This document shows, in pieces, positions 56,627-64,000 of a DNA stretch of 64,000 nt. How positions within the stretch are numbered: position 1 is the first letter of the stretch; the number at the start of each line of letters is the position of its first letter. This DNA is from Tetranychus cinnabarinus (taxonomy: Eukaryota; Arthropoda; Arachnida; Trombidiformes; Tetranychidae): assembly GCA_022266195.1 (NCBI GenBank), contig WHVY01000005.1, forward strand, positions 1,364,001 through 1,428,000, read 5' to 3'. The translations under genes and the position numbers were made by a program. The notes beneath the pieces were generated by a model, which did no database searches, was not told the DNA's origin, and saw only the letters and a list, made by a program, of their open reading frames with translations.

Positions 56627-58174
56627 ATGAGTGCCATTGAAACATCAGCAAGTGATGAAATAGTTTCTGACGCTTTTGAATCAAAACAGAGACCAAGTGT
56701 TGAAGCTGACTGTGTCATGGATTTGGCTCTGAAAAGCCCAGTTCATACTGAGGACAGAAATGATGCTGATGACAGAGAGGACAACGATGATACCGAAGGC
56801 AGAGAGGACAAGGATGATCCCGATGGTAGAGATGACAATGATGATCCCGAAGGCAGGGAAGACAATGATGATCCCGAAGGCAGAGAGGAAAAAGATGATG
56901 AAGAGAGCGATGATGGTGATGATGATGTTACAATCACCATCGGTGAAATAAAGCCATTGGACCATACACCACCTGCTTACGCTCCTATAAATTTTAATAT
57001 ACCCAAAAGAGGTCCTACATTTGGGCAAGGAACTGGTACTGGTACAAAGAGCAAAAATATTGGACTTAATATTGAAGCTGTAGCAAATTACAATGGTACA
57101 CCTATCTACGATTTGAATTTAGATACAATTACAGACAAACCTTGGAGAAAACCAGGAGCAGATATAACAGATTATTTCAATTATGGTTTCAATGAAGAAA
57201 CATGGAAGATCTACTGTGAGAAACAAAAGAAGATTCTATCAGATATAGCAGATGGAACAAATAATAGTTCTAGTATTCCTAAAATTGGTACTATTGAAAG
57301 ATCGGTTGCTCCTAATGGCAATAATAATCAACCAATACCACCATTTACAACTTCGGGTCCCAAAACAACTGGCGCTCCAACTCAATCGGTTACAGAGTCT
57401 CCTATTCCCATAGCTAGTATCAACGAAAATTCAAAATATTCTGGTATGGGATTAACCAAAAAAGCAGGTCCTCCTCCAGGTAGAAAACCAAGTGGTACCA
57501 TTGATGTTATTGGAGGTGGAACACCAAACAGTCCATCAATGATCACTAGTCGTCGACCTCCGGATACACCCGATAACTTCAACTCTATGATGAATCAAGT
57601 TCCACCCGGGCCAGGATTACCGCCTGGACCTTTCCACTATCCACCACCGCCTTTCGGGATGCCACCACCGCCACATGCTGGTATGGATTTCCATCTCATG
57701 GGTCCCAGAGGAATTAATCCATCTATGATTACAAGCATTCCACCTTCTACAAGTTACCCGCCACCCCCCATCTTAGATTATAAAATGATTATAAAAAGAG
57801 AACGCGATGATGATGGCGAGAGTGACAAAAGAGAACGGGAAGAGAGGGATAAAAGGGAAAGAGAAGAAAGGGACAAAAGAGACCGGGAAGAACGAGAAAG
57901 AAGAAGTAAAAGAAGAGATAGAGAGGAGCGTGACGAGCGCGAAAAGCGCGAACGTAGAGAGAGAGAGAAACATGTTAAAAAAGAGTTTAGAGATGAGAAA
58001 GATAGAGATAAGCGAGAAAGGCGTGATAAATATGATAAGAGGCATCGAGATGATAGAGATGATCGCGATGAAGGCAAAAAACGCAGAACAAGTGAAAGTG
58101 ATTCCAGAGATCGAGAAGAGAGAGTGAAAAAAGAAAAAAAAGATAGAGGGGAAAAAGAGAGGAGAGAGAGATAA
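56627..58174 (+). CDS. Fip1: FIP1, subunit of the pre-mRNA cleavage and polyadenylation factor
   Basis: 515 residues, intronless, ATG at 56627. The first 33 residues are a copy of the ASK1 N-terminus (MSAIE.SASD..VSDAFESK). An acidic region with four DDPEGRED-type repeats follows. Next come VTITIGEIK, the diagnostic Fip1 motif KPWRKPGADITDYFNYGF and EETWKIYCEKQ (about 180-205), GTIDVIGG, a proline-rich stretch (PPPPFGMPPPP) and a long RE/RD/KR-rich tail (about 387-515). FIP1 tethers poly(A) polymerase to CPSF in the nucleus, and its arginine-rich tail binds U-rich RNA. The usual N-terminal acidic WLY(G) motif of FIP1 proteins is not seen, which fits replacement of the original N-terminus. A polyadenylation signal lies at 58245-58250. 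Confidence 0.93.
   Translation: MSAIETSASDEIVSDAFESKQRPSVEADCVMDLALKSPVHTEDRNDADDREDNDDTEGREDKDDPDGRDDNDDPEGREDNDDPEGREEKDDEESDDGDDDVTITIGEIKPLDHTPPAYAPINFNIPKRGPTFGQGTGTGTKSKNIGLNIEAVANYNGTPIYDLNLDTITDKPWRKPGADITDYFNYGFNEETWKIYCEKQKKILSDIADGTNNSSSIPKIGTIERSVAPNGNNNQPIPPFTTSGPKTTGAPTQSVTESPIPIASINENSKYSGMGLTKKAGPPPGRKPSGTIDVIGGGTPNSPSMITSRRPPDTPDNFNSMMNQVPPGPGLPPGPFHYPPPPFGMPPPPHAGMDFHLMGPRGINPSMITSIPPSTSYPPPPILDYKMIIKRERDDDGESDKREREERDKREREERDKRDREERERRSKRRDREERDEREKRERREREKHVKKEFRDEKDRDKRERRDKYDKRHRDDRDDRDEGKKRRTSESDSRDREERVKKEKKDRGEKERRER
56786..56893 (+). repeat. Four 27-bp tandem repeats inside FIP1
   Basis: In-frame units begin GATGATCCCGAAGGCAG at 56786, 56813, 56840 and 56867. They encode nine-residue acidic units (DDPEGREDN type). 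The copy number may vary between individuals. Confidence 0.9.
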
Positions 58175-58244
58175 AATATCCCGCCGTCCTGTAAATGTAC
58201 CATTTCATGTCATAGTCCTTAATCATTAACAGATTCAACTATTT

Positions 58245-58250
58245 AATAAA
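58245..58250 (+). terminator. AATAAA polyadenylation signal of FIP1
   Basis: Canonical hexamer 71 bp after the FIP1 stop codon, upstream of TM2D1. Confidence 0.6.
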
Positions 58251-58527
58251 TGAACTGAAAAGTTTCTCATCACTTACTCATGTAAATTCTGGTAAACTGT
58301 AATCAAAATGTGCTATAGAAAATTCATATTTGGCGGTTACCCAAACAGCTGATTTTGACTGACTTTTTTTGTAAATTGTGAACCCTAGGTAACAATTTTA
58401 TTTCATTAATCACTTCTAACAGTTAATTTAAATACATTTTTATGAATCTAGACTTAAAATTATTTCTTAGCTGTATTTGATTACACAGTTTCTATGTTTA
58501 CTGGTTCAAACATTGCATACATTAATC

Positions 58528-59212
58528 ATGTGGTCTGGTTATGGCCTTTTGTTTTTATTTTTTGTGATTTTTCAATTAATTTTATTTGCTAATTCAGCCA
58601 TCAATACTAATATGATACCTGAACATGCTAAAAAGAGTCGAAAATTGATTCCTGCTGATTGTTCACAACCCTTAGTTGGTCAATACGTTTGTAGTGAACC
58701 CATTATTGATCCAACCACGCAACAACCAGTTAATTGTGATAAAAATAACAAAGCTAAAGTAAATTGTACCCTTCGTGATGGATTTTACTGTGATGGTCAA
58801 GAGAAAAATGTGACAACTTTTTTACAAGATATTGACTGTCTTTACACTAATGGATATTATTTTGAAACTGCTCTATTGCTCTCCATTTTTCTAGGTTTGT
58901 AAAATTTTATTTACTTACTGTTTCATTGTAATTTAGATTCAATATCTCCACTTTCTAATTCTTTTAATCTCATTTTTTGCAGGTATGTTTGGGGCAGATC
59001 GCTTCTATCTTGGTTATCCAGCTATTGGCCTGCTGAAGTTATGTACATTTGGCTGTTTTTTCATTTTACAATTCATTGATGTGATACTCATTGCGCTGCA
59101 AGTTTTAAAGCCTGTGGATAATTCAAATTACATTATAAGATATTATGGACCGCGTCTAAATATTGTACATATGGATAATAATAGCTGGCCACTGAATAAA
59201 AGTGAATTATAA
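58528..59212 (+). CDS. TM2D1: TM2 domain-containing protein 1
   Basis: 198 residues in two exons, 58528-58894 and 58983-59212. The 88-bp intron (CTAG|GTTTGT ... TTTTTTGCAG) is in phase, rebuilding GGT. The start is the first in-frame ATG and gives a signal peptide (MWSGYGLLFLFFVIFQLILF). The mature part has a Cys-rich lumenal region (DCSQPLVGQYVC, DPTTQQPVNC, DGFYCDG) and then the TM2 module: first membrane helix, the GADRFYLGYP loop with its DRF motif, and the second helix. The YIIRYYGPRL end matches TM2D1 rather than TM2D2/3. Family members act at membranes and the fly orthologues are linked to Notch signalling and phagocytosis. The gene follows FIP1 on the same strand, 353 bp after its stop. 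Confidence 0.92.
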
Positions 59213-59237
59213 ACCTAAATTCGTCCAAAAAATTGGC

Positions 59238-59531
59238 TCAATCGACAAATTCTACTGCGGGATCTGGTAGAAATGTTTTAATGCTGAATACAGCATCTCT
59301 GACACTTTTCAAACAACTAACCTGGAGATATTTTTTACATTGAATTATGCTGATGAGAATAGCAACTTCAAGTCTAAATCGATTAACTTGAGTTAATCTG
59401 TTATTTACATTTTTGATGGGCAAACCATTTATTACTTGATAGAAATTTAGTCGTACGGAAATGCTAGCAATACTTTTAAATGATGAGCTGACTGTTTGAC
59501 AAAATGTATAAATATTTAACAAGCTGACCAA
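59238..59531 (-). CDS. Hypothetical ORF convergent with TM2D1, possible gene remnant
   Basis: 97 codons ending in TGA 26 bp past the TM2D1 stop on the opposite strand, opened from a non-ATG codon after an in-frame TAA. Composition is protein-like (FYQVINGLPIKNVNNRLTQV; LEVAILISIIQCKKYLQ, followed by an internal CTCCAG|GTTAGT donor-like site). Just upstream a different frame also reads well (DPEKYLHANSMEDLTLLM, then a stop), which would fit a frameshifted remnant or an unresolved intron. No family is recognised. Confidence 0.25.
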   Translation of the reverse strand: MVSLLNIYTFCQTVSSSFKSIASISVRLNFYQVINGLPIKNVNNRLTQVNRFRLEVAILISIIQCKKYLQVSCLKSVRDAVFSIKTFLPDPAVEFVD

Positions 59532-60314
59532 TGGGTTACATTAGAAGAGTTAAGTCTTCCATAGAATTGGCATGTAAATATTTCTCTGGGTCATAGCTAT
59601 TGAATTAAGGGCTCTAGTGACATGATGAGCACATCATCCCGTTCATTATGCTCTTTACCTCCTTCTAATTTTTTATTCTAATGACCAAATATAATTTCTT
59701 CAGTATTGCGAGTATGTTCAAAATAGATGCTAAAAGTCTGGAGAAGCTATTTTTTATGCCCATAGCTTTACTTCCACTTTCACTTTCAAAATATCACACC
59801 ATATTTCGATTATCAGTTCATTTATCCCCATTTCTCCCATCATTTCAAGTCGTTGAAAACAAAATTAAAATAAAAAAACTAAATTCTGATCAAATATCAA
59901 CCTTAACGGTCATTCTAAGCAACGACTTCATTTCATTCCGACTTTCAGTCACCGTTCAATGGTAACCAATGAAATAATGCACCGCACTAGGAATTACTTA
60001 TTTTCACTATTCTTCGGGCAGTGTAATTTATAATTTTCAATCTTCCTTAATAGAACAAAAACTTGAAATGTTGCTTTAAGCTGATTTCGTGAGTTTTTTG
60101 ATTGAATTCAATTGATAATCAAAGAAATCGAATCGAAATTCGACGAACTTCAAAAGTACAGTAAAGTACCAGATAGTGTTAATCCTGTGAGATAGCTTAT
60201 TCACACAGAAATTGCTATTTATTGGGCGAAAAAAATTAATTAATCGAAATAGCTAATAAAATCTAAATTATTTGTCAGAAGACGCTAAAAACTAACATAT
60301 TCAAACTGAAAGAC

Positions 60315-60484
60315 TATTAATTAAGTTTTAGGTGACTTCCATCAACCATTTATTGCAATTAAAACTCTCAATATGCGTTCTGACATCACATCTTCCTATC
60401 TTCTTTCCATGAATCTTTCAATTTAAAAATCAATCTCGCTTCGATGAATTAAGATTTGATGGAAGTCAGCTTTTATTAATTAAT
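60315..60484. repeat. Short imperfect inverted repeat
   Basis: TGACTTCCATCAA and the adjoining ATTAATTAA-containing sequence recur inverted (about 60315-60346 and 60452-60484) around a 105-bp spacer. It may be a small MITE relic or an RNA hairpin. Confidence 0.4.
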
Positions 60485-62263
60485 AATTATATCTTGATAA
60501 TTTCAACCAAAACTTTCTTTACATGAGACTTTAGGGACCGTTAAATAATTTAGTGACATTGTCTGGTATTTTAATATTCAATCTTCAGATGGCGCTGGTT
60601 TCTTTTGTCAAAATAAGTGAGATTGTGAATAAGATACAAAAAGTTTTTAAATTTGAAAAATCATCATTTGCAATGTTAGTTAAACTATTTAATTGCTACT
60701 GACAATGAAGGTTAATTTTGGAATTTTTGCAGTTCTCATGGTAGCTTTTCTTTGAAATATCCGAAGCTTTAGCTATCAGTTCATCGAGTTGTGTCCGTAA
60801 TAGCTAAACTCATGCAAGTCAACCCATAATAGCCATCAGCTGACATCTGAAGAGCTAATCTTTAGATGCTGTTTTATTAATAGTTAGATAATTTGGTAAC
60901 GGAAAATTTTTCGATGCTAGGTGTTCATACCTATGCGTATAAATATATTTACAAATATAATAATCTTTTTATTGAGTTTGTCTCGGTTTCTTGTTGAATC
61001 TTTCATCAGGCAAACTTTTGAACAAAATTTTTTTATCCCATTGTGATAACTCAATTGGATTACCATTTAAGCATTATTTTGATTTGTGTTTCAATTCTTT
61101 ATCCATCAGCTTTGGTATTTACTGTTCAATGTATTTTTTGTTTCAAACATTGTTAGCAATAGTATTAATCTGCTTAAATATTTGACTATTGAAGATTTGA
61201 AATGAAACAAGAGGATACAAGTAGCGAAGGTAAGAGATGAAGATGACTGAATCGAGATGATTGAAAGATGATAATTAGGATTAAGCCAATGGACCAGTGG
61301 AAACAATTACTGTTAGTTGATAAATTTTGAAGTGAACAGCAAAACTGAAATACAAAAAAAAGACAAAGAAGGAGTGAAAATGTTTGAAGGGCAAAGAAAA
61401 GGCAAAAATGAAGATGAAATGTTGAATCTGGGCAAAAGAACTGTAAATTACCTTGAAATATAGCGTGAAAAGGTGATGTTGAAGTGAAGTTAAAAATGGT
61501 TTAACAATGAATACAAGATGTAATAGGATGATGATGATGTTAATAATAATGATAATTGTAAGAAGTGAATGAATAGTGATTGTGTTGCATTGAATCTGTC
61601 GACTTATCCAATTCAAAGTTACTCCAATCGTAATAATGATTGGTATTGGAATCTGTTTCTTGAAAAGTACATTCAAAAGAAGAGTATTATTTGGTACATT
61701 TCTAGGAGCAAAGGATGATGCTGATGATAAAGAAGAGATGAAGAAAAAGGCGGAGGAGGTTGTGGTGGTAGGTTGTAATAACAGGTTAGGGAATGAAGAA
61801 GCAAAAGAAACATAAGACACACACAACAGAAAAAAGAAGAAGCTGAAGAGAGCAAAAAAAGAAACTTTGACATGCAGTTACAAGTCGTTTTCACAGAGGG
61901 TGGTGAACACAGGGTGAACAGTGAGTTGAGTTGTTGTTTCTACCATAAAGATAACAGCACATCAAGTTGTGTGTGTGTGTGCTGAGCATAAGCACATAAA
62001 GTGAGACAATAATAATAGTAATCATAATTGGTCACGAGCGAAGCAAAAAGTCATCCAAAGTGAAAAGAAAGGTCAGCGGGTTGGAACCAGTAATTTGTCA
62101 TTCAAAAGGCTAAAGATATTACTTTGAAGTTTATTTCAATCTTTTTCTTTCATCCCTTGGATTTGTGTGTCAATGGTGTCAAAACATTTTTTAATTTTCA
62201 TAACACTTTTATTCATAATGATAAATCACTTGATAATATACTGAAAATTCAATTGAAAAACAG

Positions 62264-62593
62264 TTAGAGATGAATAGAATCTATTCAATAGAAACATATG
62301 GATATCGAATCAACCGATATGTATCGATATTTTTCTTGAACCGATATCAATATTAAGACGTGATATCTACGTAAATGCATAAAATAAATTATCGTCAAGT
62401 TTCAACTTTAGACTTTTTTCCATGATCACTCTTTCTCATTCTAAAGATATTTTTCTGTTGTAACTGGAGAACATGCTCGAATTAGGTTCTGATAGTCACT
62501 GAACATTCAGTCAATCAAGTCCTCTTTCAAGATAAGATTTTCTGGTGTTGTTTGATATACTGATATTGAGATACTAATATTGAGCATCTCTAA
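62264..62593. mobile_element. Candidate degenerate hAT-like MITE
   Basis: The ends read TTAGAGATG (62264) and CATCTCTAA (62585-62593) as inverted repeats. The left part then carries several ATCGATAT/ACCGATAT words, a pattern common in hAT terminal regions. I could not find an 8-bp target duplication, so this is tentative. Confidence 0.3.
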
Positions 62594-63762
62594 TCTAAAG
62601 GTGAGTTTCAGTGTTTCCAAGAATGTTGAATGAATTTTACTTACTGTGATCACTATTTCATCGAAAACTGTCGATTAGATCTTTTTTATTGTACTTAAAC
62701 TGGTCAAGACAGCTAAAAACAGCTAATATTGATTTACCTTTTTGGATATTGACTGTAAAGAGATTTACTCGATTTACAATTTAACCTAAAAAGACGTTTC
62801 TATCTCATAATCACTCTTTCTAGTTTACCTGCAAGTTTACTTGATAAATACTACACAATCTGATAATCGTGAAACAATTGAATGCTATCTATGATTAGAA
62901 ATTGCAATTTCGATTAGTGGCCATATGAACTTTAAGTTCTGGATTGATTTTAATTTTTTTTCAATGTTTAATTTTTGACCATTGAATTTGAATGGTAAAA
63001 AATTTGAAAAATCAATTTTTTTGCTTTTGAAAGCAGTAAGAAATGACGTGCAAGATAAATGTTATCAATCACATGTTAATGAAGTTTATTAGATTAACTA
63101 AGCTTTCTTGATAAGCTCGTGATTAAGATTTAAAATCGCTATCATTTCATATGCAACAACCTAATATTTACCTGAAATTGAGACTTTGTTCAATCATAGA
63201 TGGCAATCTAAATTAGAAGAGCATTGAGAAAGTGTTAAGTCTCATTGACCAGACAGTCTTTTCTGGTTCAACGTTGGCTTTCAATTTTTAGCTTTTTTTT
63301 TTGTTTCTTTTTCAGCATTTCATCATAAATTTGGATTGGTGCCTCGAAATGGCGCCAAGTTTATCGTCAGCCTTTTAATTAATCTCATTGGTGTGTCGTT
63401 GGTATGAGAACATTTTTTTTAATTTTCATCATTTTCTGTTGTATTTTTATTCACATTTCATGATCTGCCTCTGCTCTCCTTAATCTTCCTCCCAGCGACT
63501 ATTTTCACTGTTACACTTTAAGCCTGAAAGCTCCACCTCACCTAACCCTCGATTGGGTTTATAGTCGTACAAGGCGTGACTCTGTTTTATACGCACTCGT
63601 ATTGCAAGTGTTTTGGGTTAAGGTTTTCATGCTGCTCTTGAGTGATGCTTGAGTTGATGGTTTGATGTTGAGAGTTGATTATTGTGAGCAACAAGAAGCT
63701 GTTTAAGTCATCTTTTTTTTCATCGTTTTTCTTCTCATGGGCTTGTTAATAACATTATCATC

Positions 63763-63938
63763 ATGAAGATGGTTTCTTGTGAAGGTTGTGGTCAGCCCAT
63801 TAAAGACCGCTTCTTGGACAAAATATTGGACCGTGCTTGGCACACTTATTGTGTCGTGTGTTTTGACTGTAAAAGTGAATTGACTGAAAAATGTTACTCT
63901 CGTGAAGGCAAATTGTTCTGCAAGCAAGATTTCTTCAA
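63763..63938 (+). CDS. Lim1: LIM-homeodomain transcription factor, first coding exon (Lim1/Lhx1/5 type)
   Basis: ATG at 63763. 58 codons plus two bases lead to a perfect donor (TTCAA|GTAAGTTAA), and the gene continues past the window. The exon encodes one complete LIM zinc-binding domain with ligands Cys6, Cys9, His27, Cys30, Cys33, Cys36, Cys53 and Asp56. The sequence DRFLDKILDRAWHTYC and LTEKCYSREGKLFCKQDFF match the first LIM domain of Lim1/Lhx1/Lhx5 closely. The second LIM domain and the homeodomain should lie downstream. These nuclear regulators pattern the head, appendages and nervous system. The long non-coding upstream DNA fits a developmental gene. Confidence 0.88.
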
Positions 63939-64000
63939 GTAAGTTAACCCTTTTCTTTACCTAACGATATTGTCTCATCAAACTCAAAGTCATCTAATGG

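Larger units (their letters stand above)
56139..56726. repeat. Large inverted duplication spanning the ASK1-FIP1 divergent promoter
   Basis: The left arm (56139-56395) and right arm (56481-56726) are reverse complements around an 85-bp spacer. The outer 100 bp of each arm is coding (ASK1 exon 1 and the FIP1 start), aligns without gaps and differs at nine positions (about 91% identity). The inner parts are both 5' flanks, with a few small indels. The outer limit coincides with the ASK1 exon 1 splice donor: both copies share GATTTGG and then diverge into GTAAGA (intron) and CTCTGA (FIP1 coding). Confidence 0.95.
59213..63762. other. Non-coding region between TM2D1 and the Lim1-type gene
   Basis: Includes the upstream region of the LIM gene. 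It holds a minus-strand open frame at 59238-59531, an inverted repeat at 60315-60484, a hAT-like MITE candidate at 62264-62593, a (GT)n tract near 61969-61981, and TAGATGGC-type motifs at 60586-60595 (CAGATGGCGC) and 63197-63206. No other coding signal. Confidence 0.5.

Noticed and set aside
56681..57028. 115-codon minus-strand frame inside FIP1
   Set aside because: Antisense shadow of the GAT/acidic repeats. The plus-strand frame carries the Fip1 motif.
57778..58203. 141-codon Ser/Leu/Arg-rich minus-strand frame
   Set aside because: Antisense of the RE/RD-rich FIP1 tail, whose lack of stops is expected from the purine bias.
61281..61826. 181-codon minus-strand frame
   Set aside because: Phe/Ile/Ser-rich translation of purine-rich and (GAT)n sequence. 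No motif or splice support.

Overview
The window is eukaryotic and looks arthropod-like, possibly an acariform mite. It is AT-rich, full of (GAT)n/(ATC)n simple repeats, has mostly short GT-AG introns in its genes, and carries recognisable animal housekeeping and developmental genes. The mite assignment is an inference. No ribosomal or mitochondrial marker is present to fix the taxon.

Layout. 1-30.8 kb is mostly non-coding, simple-repeat-rich DNA. On the minus strand it holds a first coding exon at 10.15-10.32 kb with a repressor-like motif. Several small minus-strand exon candidates lie at 21.0, 24.2 and 25.4-25.7 kb. There is also a long (CT)n tract at 16.5 kb and a foldback DNA transposon at 28.1-28.7 kb. 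30.8-32.2 kb holds a spliced Gag-like gene with CCHC knuckles. 32.56-36.8 kb is an apparently intact non-LTR retrotransposon with two overlapping ORFs (Gag, then endonuclease-reverse transcriptase). 36.9-41.9 kb is again mostly non-coding. 42.0-43.25 kb is PEX13 on the minus strand, with a start codon assembled by splicing. 43.5-47.8 kb is a second, different, apparently intact non-LTR retrotransposon. 48.1-56.24 kb is an eight-exon ASK1-type MAP3K gene on the minus strand, with a Tc1/mariner-like MITE in its largest intron. 56.63-58.17 kb is an intronless FIP1 gene on the plus strand. 58.53-59.21 kb is a two-exon TM2D1 gene on the plus strand. 59.2-63.76 kb is non-coding. 63.76 kb to the end is the first coding exon of a Lim1/Lhx1-type LIM-homeobox gene.

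How the genes relate. ASK1 (stress-activated MAP3 kinase), FIP1 (pre-mRNA 3' end processing), PEX13 (peroxisomal import) and TM2D1 are unrelated housekeeping genes packed closely together. ASK1 and FIP1 are divergent and share about 390 bp of upstream DNA. That shared region and both first coding segments form a large imperfect inverted duplication (about 250-bp arms around 85 bp), so the two unrelated proteins begin with nearly the same 33 residues. The shared segment fits ASK1, because it supplies the first beta-strand of its N-terminal domain. It looks foreign in FIP1, which also lacks the usual acidic WLY-type N-terminal motif. This promoter/exon capture is the most striking feature of the window. 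A second theme is a recurrent TAGATGGC(G) motif, resembling a CTCF-type site, near several gene starts and inside a MITE.
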